A stretch of DNA of 64,000 nt from Geosiphon pyriformis. Its lineage: Eukaryota; Glomeromycota; Glomeromycetes; Archaeosporales; Geosiphonaceae. Location of the stretch: the NCBI GenBank assembly GCA_016748015.1, contig JAAOMT010000263.1, positions 129,993 through 193,992 on the forward strand, read 5' to 3'. A model generated the notes under the pieces. That model saw nothing but the letters and a program-made list of their open reading frames with translations, ran no database searches and was not told the origin of the DNA. Positions within the stretch are counted from its first letter, which is position 1. Each line of letters opens with the position of its first letter. Position numbers and translations under genes: made by a program. Positions 1-12,126 of the stretch are shown here, piece by piece.

Positions 1-365
1 TCCGTGTTCTTCAAGAGAAATTTCGCCATTATAAATATATCTGTCCAGAAAAATAGAACAGGTGAATCATTTGAGTTAAATACTGTTAAGGAAACTTAAT
101 ATACCTACCTAAGAACCACTTCAAAAATTCTAGGTGGTATATTGGGTATGTGGAGAATAATGGTATTATTTTCTCTTTTAACACAATCATTAGAGAGTGC
201 CCTGACAAAATATGATGATCTCGCTCCTAAAATTGGCGAATGAGCATTAAAAGTTCTGGTGTTTTGTGTCTTGCCCACGACAATTCTAACATCAGAGAAA
301 ATTTGATTAATTAATAAGCTCCCGAAATCCTGAGATAAAGCCTGAAAAAATTGTTGGGGTGCCAT
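1..365 (-). CDS. BTB-BACK-TLDc protein, 5' part (runs off the window)
   Basis: Exon 1 is 109..365; intron 41..108 (GTAGGT...ACAG); exon 2 begins at 40 and continues past position 1. Exon 1 gives 85 residues starting MAPQQFF, including the BTB core SDVRIVVG and the typical ARSSYF segment; exon 2 opens RYIYNGEISLEEHG, the end of a BTB fold. In fungi of this type BTB-BACK-TLDc proteins are thought to act as Cullin-3 substrate adaptors or in the oxidation-linked TLDc role; that is family knowledge, not shown here. The exon differs from the first exon at 19718 by two residues (I for N in LLINQ, L for I in IILH), and intron and upstream DNA are also nearly identical in inverted orientation. Whether BACK and TLDc are present outside the window cannot be seen. 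Confidence 0.85.
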
Positions 366-850
366 GAGTAAAATATAAGAATTAAAGATCTTTTTCTAGC
401 TTAAAATTTCAGAGTTTAGTATGCATATGTTTTAATATTTGATTATTCCATAGAAAAGCTATTTTATCGCCACCATCAATTAGTTATTGCATGCACAGTA
501 ATGTTTATAAAAAGAATCTAGCTACTTTCAAAACTATTTAAGTTTGGTACGACAAGAGCCCACTTACCAATACCAAATCTATGAATTGGTTCAGGCGATA
601 ACTTGTTTTAAAGTTATGGATCATCAGGCGACTTATATGACAAAAGCTCATTTAACAAGTTAAATATTGTATTCTAAGAAATGAAACCTTTAAAAAATCG
701 GTGTCTCAACTTTCCATTCCAAACTCTAATTATGGTTACTTCAAATAGCTAATTCGAATTTAAGGTAACCTTTTTGTTGACTGACTACCAAATGATTCAT
801 TCGCGCGTTGCGTTCAGCTGATCTCGAAATGAGCCAAAGAATTACCCGCT
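1..850 (-). repeat. Left arm of an 18-kb-spaced inverted duplication
   Basis: The reverse complement of 1..850 matches 19263..20082, with position 1 pairing with 20082. The match covers part of exon 2, the intron, exon 1 and about 480 bases upstream, and fades out just beyond the segment near 790-850 that contains a CGCGCGTTGCG-like core. Coding and intron sequence differ at only a few sites; the upstream part has more substitutions and small indels. The match may continue left of the window. Confidence 0.9.
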
Positions 851-1930
851 ATTTTCAAAGAAAAACTTCACAATATCCCAACCAGAATCGCAGGACAAAA
901 AGGTGGATAAGTGGCGTTAACGGACTTAAAACTTTTATGCTAAAAACTTCGGGTAAAACGGTTAAGTATCCCTAGAATTAAGCTGGTTTGGATCAGTTGC
1001 CTTCGGAATTTGTTTATGAAGTTATAACAAAAGTATTTGTGAGTACGATTTGAAAATGAACATCTATCATTTATGAGCAGACACAATCTTATAGAATTTA
1101 TAAATTTCACTATGAATGAATTTTTTTTGCTAAATTCTAAAACTATCTATGTATAAATTGGAATTATTTTCATTATGAATTATTTAATAGGAATGCCTTG
1201 AATTTTAAGGTCACTCAAGACGAGATCATTTATTATTGAAAGGAAATTTATTTATTTTTTGTAATATTGTCTTTTTAATCTTTGAAAATATTAAATTTAA
1301 TCTAAATTTAGTTTATATCTTAAATTTTTTACATTTTTTAATATATTCAATATTTATTGCATTGTATATCGTTTTAATCTTATTTTGCAATTAAAACTCT
1401 TTCTCATTACAATTTCCTTGTTCATCATTTTAAAAAATTTCATGATTGTAAAAAACAAAAGGATTTCTAATTGTGATTTAAAAACATTTGTTAAGATCAA
1501 ATAAATTATAATAACTAATTGTACAGCTTCAATTGTACATTTTGAATTTTTTTTAAAAGCAAGTTTTGTTTAAATGTGCAATTCAAAAAGCATGACCATT
1601 TATGAAATTTTTTTTAATGTTATCAGCTGTAATATTGTATATAAAAAATTTTATTGTTTTTTATTAAATTCACAATTTATAATTTCCATAAAAACCATTT
1701 TAACAATATATTTTTTTTAATTTTTTCTAATACGAAAATAGTGTTAAAGTTAAATATTTTGTATAATAGATAGTAGTAATTAATTTTATGTTATATTAAT
1801 TATGTATTAATTACTAATATTACATATTATAAACATAGTGAAAAAAAATTAGGATATGGTAATTTTTTTGTAAAACTGATTGGGGTTTTTTAGTTTTAAT
1901 GAAAGAAACATTAAATCAATTTAAATATAT
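851..1930. other. A+T-rich intergenic DNA, nothing recognised
   Basis: Beyond the duplicated BTB upstream region the sequence becomes dominated by runs of A and T. No open frame with family-like content, no RNA gene and no clear repeat unit was found. Confidence 0.6.
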
Positions 1931-2500
1931 TGTTATGGGTCAAAGAAAAACAATTATTGTATGATTAAAAAGAAATTCCACTTAAAAGAGCGAATTGAAT
2001 TTGTAGAAATTTAATGTGCAAAACTAATCTTATAAATATTTTAGTTAGTAATTTTTCCAAAAAATAACAAAAGAATCTAAAAATTAAAGAATAGTCTGTA
2101 TTAGTAACACAGTTTCTATAATTATATATCTTATGTCAGTGATTTTATAATTCAGTAATAGATATTTATTTGTACTTTTCAGTAAAAATTTATTTAATGC
2201 TTTACAAAAATTAACAATATACAAATCAATAAAAGAAAAGTGAAGAAAAATAGTAAAAAATGTATGAGTAAATTAAAATTATTGTATTAATTTACAACTA
2301 AAAAATAATTCTAATCTGGAATTATTTGACATAAGTGTGAATAATTTTCTATAGCTTTGGAGAGTTTTGGTTATATTCTTGAAAAGAAATCAATAATTTA
2401 ATCAATATCTAAGTTAATGATTAAGTTGATGATCAAGTTAATGATTAAGTTAATGATCAAGTTAATGACTAAGTCAATAATTAAGTCAATAATTACCACT
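1931..2500 (+). repeat. Decayed LTR-like dispersed repeat, copy 1
   Basis: It starts with TGTTATGGGT and can be followed by eye against 53353-53880 through several anchors: GAGCGAATTGAATTTGTA, a TTTTCTAYAGCT segment, and a terminal block of AAGTTAATGATC-like units. This copy is much richer in A+T than its partner. The TG start suggests a solo LTR, but I found no convincing target-site duplication or CA end, and no coding region belongs to it. Confidence 0.55.
2413..2497 (+). repeat. 12-bp minisatellite inside the LTR-like repeat
   Basis: About six to seven imperfect copies of the unit ATGATTAAGTTA/ATGATCAAGTTA. Because 12 is a multiple of three, it yields a repetitive open frame (MIKL repeated) that is not a gene. 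The partner element at 53353-53880 has only about two related units (GGTCAATGATCA, GGTCAACGATCA), so the array expanded in this copy. Confidence 0.8.
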
Positions 2501-5500
2501 ATTAACTATAACTTAAATTTTGTTGTTTTATATATATTAACCAAAAATAGTAAAAATACTGAGATTTTTGTGAAATTTTATATATTAAAAATATATTATT
2601 TAAGTTATAATTTGTTATTTTTTAGCAAAATCTATTATTAAATTTGCAATTTTTTCATTATTTTATTTTTATCTTTTAATTGTATTGTTAATATATTTTT
2701 CAAATTCAAACTATTATTATATTTAATTTTGAAAAAAGGAATTATGTTAATTTTTGATATCATTTACTTTTTATTACTTCTTTATATAAATACTTAAATA
2801 TATATATTAAATTCAAATATCATAAATAATTATACAATTTTAATTTATTAAAAATATAGCTCTCTCAAAGTATTTCAATTTGTCAATTATATATTGTTTA
2901 GTAAAAAACAAAAAGAGTTTTTTACTTTTTAGTTATTTATATAATTAAACATAAATTTAAACAATTTATTTATTAAATGAATTTTTTATTTATAAATGTA
3001 ATTAAATATTATAATTGATTATTTTAGGAACTAGCTGTTGCACTCAAATAAGCTTTAAAAACAAAATTTTGTGTGAAAATTTAGCGTAAATTAAAAAATT
3101 TGGGCAAATCAAAGACTGGCTTGTCGAAAATATTTTCAATGAGATGATTTATTATCTATAATTTTATAGATTTAAGACATTTAATCAATTGCCATCAGAA
3201 AATAAACTAGCAACAGTATTTAATAATATGATGGTTTATTTTTTTAAATCAAAAAAAAAATTCATTTAAAACTATTTTGTTGTTTTAAATTTAAAGTAAT
3301 ATCTAAAATGTTATATTAATTTATAATTTATATAGCCAAATAAAACAAATTATTAAACTTTGAATCAAAACCAATTTTTTTTTATATTGAACATAAAACA
3401 AAAAGAACAAAACATTAAATTTTTGTTATAAGAACAATTTTGAATAATAATTTGAATTAGAAAAAAATCTATGCATAAGAGTATTGAAAATGACGCAATT
3501 AAATTTTAATAAAATTATTTGTAAAAGTATAATAAATAATTAAGTTGGCTGGTCATGCGCAATTTGTGCACAATTCACGTCTAATGTACGATAATCGGGT
3601 CTTTTAATTATAAAAAAATATTAATAAATTTCAATTTTTATTTATTCTTTTTTGAATCCCAAAGTTTTTAACTTTTTTTTTATTTTATATTTGCACAACA
3701 ATATTTTATTTATTAATTAAAAACCTTGCAGTTTTATCCTTAAAATAATTAATAAAATTTTTTTATCTAAAACAGTAATCTTTTATAAAACACAAACAAT
3801 AATTACTTTAACAATAATTAAATAAACTACAGCCAGTATTTCATTTATTAAAGTGGTATTATTTATTTGAACTGTTAAAAAAGCTTTATATTAAATTATT
3901 TACTCGAAATTAAACTCAAAAGTCTATAGCATTTTCAAAAAACTCACGAATATTCATAATAAAAAATTATAAATTATTAAAGATTAAATAAAATTATAAT
4001 TAAAAATTGTGCTTTTATTAATTAAATTTATAGCAACATACATTTGGATTAAATAAAAATAAATAAAATAGCCTTTTGAATTTGCTTTAAATATTTTGAA
4101 TGAATAATGTTTTGCAGTGATTTAAAATTTTATTAATAACATTTTTTTGAATAAAATTCCAATATTTTTGGAGAATTAAAAAATTTCTTAAACTTGTTTT
4201 TATATAAAATTTTTAGGATATAATATTGCAGCTAAAAATATCAAAATAAATAAATGTTTTTTTTCTTAAAGATATTCAAATTTTTTATTTTTTACAAAAA
4301 TTGTTTTAAATATAAATAAATTATTTTTCAGATCTTATTTTAATTTATTTAAATTTAAAAAATTATATACTATTAAAAAAATAAGGCATATATGTTTTGA
4401 GTGTCATTTTTTAACTACATATTATAGTTTATTGTTTTTTATTATGCAAGTTATTTCTGGGAAAATTAAATATGTATTCAAAATAATATTTTTACAATAT
4501 TTAAAAATAATTTGATGTATATTTGAAATGTTTTAAATATCGTCAAAATGAAATATTTCTTTTAACCAATAACAAAAAAAATCAATTAAAAAAAACTAGT
4601 TTTAATTATTTTTATGAATCTGTTATCATTTTTATTTTTAGCCACTCTATTCAAATTTTTATTGAAATAGTTTTGTTTTATTATTATATTATTAATACTT
4701 TATAATTAGAATAATAATTGGTAATTAATACTTTTATTTTTTGGTTACATTATTATTAATTATATCATATTATAATTTACTAATAGTTATATATGCATGT
4801 ATTTTTATTAAAAAAATAAACATTTTTTCTGCTTTTTAAAATAATTTTTTTATGATAAAATCTAATTTTTATAATTTTTTTTTGATATGAACAATTAACA
4901 AAATATAAATTAAATAATTTAATAATTTAATTATTTAATTTTCAAATTAATTTTTAAGAATATTTAATAAGTTACTGTTGTATATTAACTCATTTTTGAT
5001 ATTTCTCTAGCCAATACATAATTAACTTTAAATTCAACATTAATAATAATTTATTTTAATTATGAATTCAACACTTTGAAGTGCTAATTTCTTTAAATTC
5101 TATTGAGAATCCAGACCTATTCATTTCAAAGACTTGATATTTTTGTTCTTTGAAAATCTCATTTTATAGTAAAAAAAATTATTGATCTTGATATTTATCT
5201 TTATTCTTTCATTAGATTTGAAAAGGATGAATGAGGTTTCCGAAAAAAAGACCATCAAAATGAGAATGCTTTCGAACTTTTGATTATTGTTCTTTCAAAT
5301 TATATTAGAAGGAAAGGCAATTAATCGATTGTTAAAAAAATGATTTTATTGAATTTTATCAAGATTCCTTCTGGAAAACAGTCTCCTCAAAGATTTAAAA
5401 AATTACTACGGACAAAAATCTATAAAAATGGGGCTTCGATTTCTTAACGCATCGATTAGGTTAAATTAAAATTCGGTGCCTCTAGGGAGGAAAAAATCGT

Positions 5501-8491
5501 CGCCAGTTGCTGAATCAAGTATTCACAAAGTGGGTGGTGAAAAATTTACAAAAATAGAGCTCTAAGAATGAGAAAATATTTTTAAAGGGTTTTGTAATAT
5601 GAATATTTGTTAATTAACAGTTATTTTATAGGAATTAAAAGAGAAAAATGTAAATTTATGATACTTTCAAAGTAATGGCTCTGAATTTCTGATTGATTGT
5701 GTCTGATAAATTTAGAAATAACGTGTGAAGAATAAATTGTATCTTTTTCAAACTATTGTTGTAGCCTTTGTTGTTTCTTAAGAAGTATCTGAATTAATTG
5801 AGCTATTTTGGTTTGAGAGGCTTTGTTTGCAGTTGCTTAGATTTTTAATGTTGTCTGAATTATTTGAAGTATCTTAAGTAAAATATTAAATTTGAAAGTG
5901 TTGTATTTGAACGAACATACCACCGATAAAGGATACCTAACAAAAAGATATATTCAAACTTTAATCGACCATAATGTTATCAAAACTCTTATAAAATCTG
6001 TAAAGCAATTTGCAGACTACCCGTTTAATTTTCCTTTAAAATTAATAGCAAGTGACTAGAAGTTGGATATTAATTACAATAATAGCCAACCATGCGGACA
6101 GTTGTAAAAATTCTGCAAAAATTTTTAGGTAGGAGTTGCAACTTTTTAATTAAAATGTTTTTAATAAATTATGGTTTACTAAAAACTATATATACATTTT
6201 CTTTTTTCTTTTTAAATTTAAGATTGTGTTATTAAATATTTAATATTTAATTATATTAATTCTTATTATGTATACATTATACTTTTGATTATTTTAATAA
6301 ATTTTTAAAATAATAAAAGAATTAACAAAAGATAATAAAATTTGACAAATTGTAACAAAAGTTTAAAGAATAAAAATAAGAATAATAATTTTTTTAATTT
6401 TTCAAAAAATGTATTTGTAAATAACTAAAAAGTTTTAACATTTGGAATGAATAAAACAAATATTTTTTGTTGAAATTAAATTTTCTCTTAATTTAATTTA
6501 ATAATATTTGAAGTTAATTAGCTGCCAACATTTGAATTTAAATAAGAAAATGTGACTCTATTTTTAAAACAATTTATTAACTGAAGAGTTTAATTTTGTA
6601 CAAGACAAAGTAATATTAACAATTAACAAATTTTTATTCGAAAAAATTAATTAACTTAAAATAAATAAATTAAATTTTGTAAAATGAAGATCACCTTAAA
6701 ATATTTGATTAATCCATCTTCAGCTCAGCGGAGAAAGCCACCATTTATTAAGAGACTGATAAGGAATGAAAAAATTTTAACCATTTTTTTTAAATATCTA
6801 AAAGAAATTATTCTTTGCAGCTATCCTTTGAAAAACTTTCACTGTTAGTGGTAGAGCCCCTAAAGAATAACATGTGTCAAAGCGATCAATATTGCTTTGT
6901 GGAACCGGGCTTTGAATTCGAGAGAATGGTTTTCAATTACACAAATCTCTAATCTTTCTTTTAGCGATTCTCTTCATTCTTTAAAAATTTCAAATACATC
7001 ACATTGAATATATTTTGAGGCGATTAAAAAAAGCAGCAGTAAATTCCCAGCTAAAATTTTATGGAATTCAAAGAAAACCAAGTATAAAATAATACAAGAA
7101 AAAACCTTAGTGGCAATTAGTGTGAACGTGGTCATAGTTTTGTATTCAATCTGCTTTTTAGTTTTTTGAAATCAATAGAACTAAGTTAAATAAATAAATA
7201 TTGATAATTAATACAATTTTAGATCTGAAAATTTGTTCATCATAACTAGAAGAAGTTTAAATAAATGGAGTTATCTTTGCTTTTGAATGGAAAATTGCAG
7301 TACATTCATATTCTTATAATCAAAGTAAAAGAATTATTAAAAAATTGTAAATTATTTCCAAAATATGAAAAATGAAAAACCAAGCAGAAAAATTTTGATA
7401 CTTATTAGAAAAGTCAAAAATTGATGGATTATTATTTAGTCTGTTAAGAAATTTTGCATTTTATACTTGTTTCAACCATCTCGTCTATGAATTTATCTTA
7501 AAAAACTGATATTTAATTAAAGACTTTTTGATTTTAAATTTTAAATTCTGTTTAAGGTTCAGGACATAATTATATTTTACTTTGGTTGTTTAATAAAAAT
7601 CATATTTGGATTAATGAAAGTTGTAGTTTATATTTAAAATGTATAATATTTCTTCTAGCGTATAATCAATTATCAGCATTATTAAATTCAGAAAAATTAT
7701 TAGTTTCTCTCTTCATTTCCTAAATCAAAAGATTCATTCACGCTGAAAAACTTATAGAGTAACTATAATTAGTGGTGAAGACAAAAACCTGATCTATCGC
7801 ATGGTCAATTTGTGAAACCAAGTATGAATATCAAGTACATGAAAGGTATATAGGAAAGCTTCAATAATTTGGTGCCCAAAAAAGTACACATTTACAAATC
7901 AGAGCAATACAAATTAATTGCAGGTTTACCAGTAGCCCATATTTCCAGATGAATCTATTAAAAAGGATTATCTTTTCTCTCAAAAGTTTTTCATGGTTAC
8001 ATTACTCCTATAAAATCTATAACGATTACGAATCTTAAAAACTACACACAAATCTCAAGAATTTCAAGCTGCTTATCATCAAAAAATTTAGTCATGGTAA
8101 ATCGTTTTGAAAATAAGAAATTTAAAAATTACTGTAGGTTGTAATATTCTTTGCATGTGAACGACTTTTTGATACGAAATGTTTTGATGATCAAAACTTA
8201 TTTAAATTCTTGATTTGGCATTAAAGAGAAATTTAATGTTTTGAAATCTCGATGAAAAAACATATATTTAAAGACAATAACGTGAAATCAAAAGAGATAT
8301 TGCCTCGTAAGTTAATAAGACCTTGATTTTTAAAGCCTTTTATTAAGACACTCCTATTCTGACTTTAAAAATCAGATATTTATTAATTTTTAACTATCCC
8401 TATCGAAAGTAATTTAATCATTTTTGGTTTCAAAGAGGCTATTAGTGCAATTTTATTTAAGCTTAATTTGACATTTTTAATTACAAAAAAC
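2501..8491. other. 6-kb A+T-rich gene desert
   Basis: This stretch consists largely of A+T-rich sequence with poly-A/T runs. Open frames within it (for example 4523-4705) are low-complexity Lys/Asn/Ile/Phe-rich and unsupported. Slightly more complex islands at about 5100-5560 and 6690-6960 might be gene relics, but no family could be named. Confidence 0.6.
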
Positions 8492-9620
8492 ATGAATTCC
8501 CAAGATAATCTTGAATCATCTCATCGAGACATTGAATCTAAATCTAAATTTTACGCTGAAAAAAAATATTGGCTCTTATTGATTATCCTTTTTCTTATAA
8601 TCGTTGTAATCTTAATCCCGGTTCTGATCCTTGTTGTATTTCCAAAAACTATTCAAAATAAAATAAATAAATCGACCATAACAATCACCTCTCTTTCAAT
8701 CTCCCCACCAATTACCGAATCTTCCTTTCGTCTTCTTACAAAATCAAAAATTACAAATGCTGGAAGTTTAGATGCTAGCATCAAATTTCCGGATCCGGTT
8801 AATATTATCTGGAATGGTACTGTGTTAGGGAATGTAAGATTTCCTGAGACGAAAATTGATCATGGTGAAGCGGAGATAGAATCTAATGAAGAGTTTTTGA
8901 TTACTAACGGAGAAAAGTTTAAGGAGTTTACAAAAGCCCAATTGAATGATAAAGAGTTTACATGGACTTTAGATGGAAAGGCAACTGTTAAGGCTCTTAG
9001 TATAACAAAAAGTGGACTTGACTTTAAAAAAGATATCTTATTAGCTGGTGAGTTTTTCTAATATATATATAATGAATTATTTTTAAAATATAAAATTATA
9101 ATTTATCATTGATAATTGATAATTCTTAAAATTTATTTTAGGTGGCAACGGACTTAGAAATGTTAATATAACAAGCTACATTGTTAACGCCACCTCTCCC
9201 ACAACACTTGATCAATCAATTAAAGCAGATCTTTATAACCCATCATCAATTACATTTTATCTCGGCAGCTTTGGAATCGATATTTACTATAATACCACAT
9301 ACATAGGTCCAGCTGAAAGTCGAAATCTTACAATTAACCCAGGACAAAATACAATTCTATTCTCCGGTCCGCTGGCTTCGAATTTTTCAATGTTCACTCC
9401 GGATGGAAAATTGGGGGAGATCGGAATGAAGTATGTGATGAAACAGGAGATAGTGACAACATCTAAAGGAGCTTATGTTAAGCCTGACGGAGTTAACGAA
9501 GTTGGGTGGCTTAGTGATGCAGTTAAAACGGTATCCTTTGTCACATCAGTGAAAAATGCATCGATTCTACCTTTAGATGCATATTTAAAGAAAATGAGCA
9601 GTGCTGCACCAAATGTATAA
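8492..9620 (+). CDS. Single-pass membrane protein with LEA-2/DUF3712-like lumenal region
   Basis: Exons 8492..9047 and 9142..9620 (intron GTGAGT...TTTAG, 94 nt) give 344 residues. The start is the ATG of MNSQDNLESS; the frame is open further upstream but only through a TTG. A charged N-terminal tail of about 25 residues is followed by one long hydrophobic helix (residues about 26-50), then a large beta-type region with several N-x-S/T sites, giving an N-in, C-lumenal/vacuolar topology. Two similar segments, each reading roughly 'xxTSLSISPP / NITSYIVNATSP' then 'F...VxWNGTxLG / FxLGSFGIDIYYNTTYIG', resemble tandem LEA-2 domains as in fungal Tag1-like and DUF3712 proteins. That assignment is by pattern only. 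Function is not established; autophagy regulation is known for yeast Tag1 but cannot be claimed here. Confidence 0.8.
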
Positions 9621-10620
9621 TAATACCTAGACTGTATAACCAATTGATTCATCTATATAATTAATTAATACCAATAGAATTATATAATTTAATATCTTCA
9701 TTTACTTAATACACTATAAAAAATCTAATTTCACTTTATCGTTTTAGTTCTTTATATTTAAACATTCTTTCTACACCATTTTCATATAATGAAACTTATT
9801 ATGTAAAGTGACTAAAATTCTTACTAATTTCAAAAAAGCAAACTAAAATTTATTAGCAAATGAAAGGCTATTCATTAAACAAAATAATAATTTTCTAATT
9901 TATTCATAAAGCAAATCTTTGCCAACCTGTGAATTCAGGAAATATAATATAATTTTAAGTGGAAGAAATGTAGTAGTTCAATTCCGAACTTAAAGATTTA
10001 TAGAGCATGCAAAAAAATATTCAATATTGTCTTCGGGGATAATTATTAATACTAAATCGAAATTTTTATTCGTTGATAATGTAGAGTATCCTTTCAAATT
10101 AAACCCGATCTTGTTCAGCAATTCCTTGGTATTAATTCTAAAAATAGAAAAACCTCTTTTTTATTTAAATAAGCTAATGTAATTTTCAAGTATATATATA
10201 TATATATTAGCCTGGAAATAAAAATCATATTACTGCTAACCTAAAAGACATGGTGCTTTCAAAACAAGATAAACTCGAAACAATAAACAGATTTCCTCGC
10301 GATTTACATGATTATCTGGCGCTGTGCGAAAATTCGGCATTTTCCAAGCAAAAAATAAGTGATTGGCCCGAGGTTTTCTAATAAAGGATTACTATATGCG
10401 AAGCAACTAAAATAATCAAATATCCGAAGTTTGTAAACCTCCAACCTTGGAATACTTGAAAATTTTAGGCGGGAATCAGTTAAAGAAGCCAAAAATATAT
10501 ATATAGTCGTTGACTCGAACACAATTTAAAAAATTCTCAAGGAAGAAATCAAATTATCGAAACATTTAAAAGAAAAATTCTCAATCTTAAATCCATAAAA
10601 AATTAAATTCAAAACATAAA
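9621..10620. other. Intergenic, upstream of the secreted-protein gene
   Basis: It contains a short TA run near 10190-10206. A 45-codon open stretch near 10250-10380 (reading MVLSKQDKLETINRF) ends in stops and matches nothing I know. A TATATATATAG stretch near 10495-10506 is a possible TATA element for the gene at 10621. Confidence 0.45.
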
Positions 10621-11094
10621 ATGGTCCCTAAATCCTTATACAACTTGGTTATTATTTCTATCGCTCTTCTCTCAATTTTCGATATATCCTCTGCCGCCCC
10701 AATCTCCTTCTCTTCAAGTCAATTAATAAAACGTCAAGGCAATGGTAATGGAAATGGGAACGGAAATATCGGTAGTGGCTATGGTAATAACACCAATGAA
10801 AATAATACTGGAAACAATAACGACGATACGGGAATTGACAGGTCTCCAGTAAATATTCCAAAGAAAAATTCACCAAAAAAGGGGTCAAAAGATAAAAAAC
10901 CAAAAGTTGCTGGAAAGAAGAAGGGGGATAAAAAATGTGATGGAATTCGAGTGCCAAAAGGTTATAAGCCTGAAATAAATGGGTTACCAGAAGGATTTCC
11001 GCTCGGACCTAATTGGACTCAAAATCTGATTGATACCGTAGCCCCTGAAACTCGTGCTAAATTTGATTGTATTCCTTACCCAGATCCAAAGTAA
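10621..11094 (+). CDS. Small secreted protein with Kex2 site, paralogue A
   Basis: A single exon encodes 157 residues. Residues about 1-25 form a signal peptide (hydrophobic core VIISIALLSIF, end SSAAP). A dibasic Kex2-type site, Lys37-Arg38, follows the short pro-segment and precedes a Gly/Asn-rich low-complexity region (GNGNGNGNGN...). Then comes a Lys/Pro-rich linker and a C-terminal module of about 50 residues with DKKCDGIRVPKGYKP and GPNWTQNLIDTVAP, containing the only two cysteines, which could pair. The next gene (12127) shares every block in the same order. Secretion and Kex2 cleavage are inferred from sequence. The layout is that expected of an effector or cell-surface peptide precursor, but no target can be named. 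Confidence 0.85.
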   Translation: MVPKSLYNLVIISIALLSIFDISSAAPISFSSSQLIKRQGNGNGNGNGNIGSGYGNNTNENNTGNNNDDTGIDRSPVNIPKKNSPKKGSKDKKPKVAGKKKGDKKCDGIRVPKGYKPEINGLPEGFPLGPNWTQNLIDTVAPETRAKFDCIPYPDPK

Positions 11095-12126
11095 AATTTA
11101 AAGGGAATCCAGTATCTTTAATGCATTTCTTACATGGTGTGAATCTTATTTTTGTAAATAACTATCCTATTTTAAATAATTTAGCTTTTAGCTTATATTT
11201 TATCTTAATCGGAGTAATGAATAAAATACTAAATTATAATCTAACTTAATACGGCCTTCTTGTTGGCTTAATTTGAATTAACCGTAATATTATCTGCATT
11301 TATTGAATGATACTATTACAAATCTATAGATCAAGAATAAAAATCAATGGCTAATTTAGAATATACCGTCTGCAGAATTCTGTAACGACAATGCAATGTT
11401 ATCAAAGAATATCTTTCAAAAAAGTTGTTATAATAAAAATTTAACCTATATAAATATAATATCGAGATCATAAATATGAATAGACTTTTTAAAATTTATT
11501 TTTACTAAATTCTTCATATTTTTAAGATGAAGTGATATAAAAATTCATCAATCTCATTTTTACAAATAGAGAAACTCCAAATAATCATTTCTATAATTCA
11601 AAAACTCAAAACTCAAAACTCAAAAAAAAAAAAAAGAATTATCTGACTTTGAGAAACGTTTTTTTTTACATGCCTTATACAAAATATATCAATAGTTTGG
11701 ATTGGATTTCTTTTTTTGCGAGCTAGTGACCCTTTTTCAAAAAATAAACAATAGAACAACAATCTTGGCTCTTTTAAAATACATGGTACAAAATGATATA
11801 TTTAACATTCTTATTTTGCGTATATTATATATTAAGAGTAAATAATATTGAGATTTTATGCAATCATAATGAACCGTTTCACTTTATGCATAGTTTCCTT
11901 ATTCTTTTCAAGAATTTGATTGCTATTATCAATTATGTATATTGATGCTCAATTAACGCCAGTGCACATGGTAGATCATGATCATAGATTGTAGGGTTCG
12001 AGAATTCAGCTACTTTTCGAAATTCTTTTATATTGACAGTTATGAGCTATATAAAAGAAAAGCTTTAACCTCAAATTTTTCCAGTGAATTAACTTTATAA
12101 TAATTCAACTCAACGAAAAAATCAAT
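11095..12126. other. Intergenic between the secreted-protein paralogues
   Basis: A+T-rich, with a tandem CTCAAAA run and poly-A near 11605-11636. No gene was recognised. The 3' end contains the TATA element annotated separately. Confidence 0.5.
12048..12057 (+). promoter_or_regulatory. Probable TATA box of secreted paralogue B
   Basis: The string TATATAAAAG lies about 70 bases before the ATG at 12127, a normal distance for a fungal TATA element with a short leader. Confidence 0.5.

Noticed and set aside
2417-2641. Open frame with repeated MIKL
   Set aside because: It is the translation of a 12-bp minisatellite followed by A+T-rich sequence.
5200-5560. More complex island, possibly a gene relic
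   Set aside because: Translations in all frames have stops and no recognisable motif.
6840-6920. tRNA-like pattern (TTAGTGGTAGAGC, then GGGCTTTGAATTC about 60 bases on)
   Set aside because: The A-box-like part is good, but the B-box is off consensus, no acceptor stem pairs, and no cloverleaf could be drawn. At most a degenerate tRNA or SINE head.
10250-10520. Short frame beginning MVLSKQDKLETINRF and the opposite-strand frame at 10304-10522
   Set aside because: Both are short, interrupted by stops and match no family.
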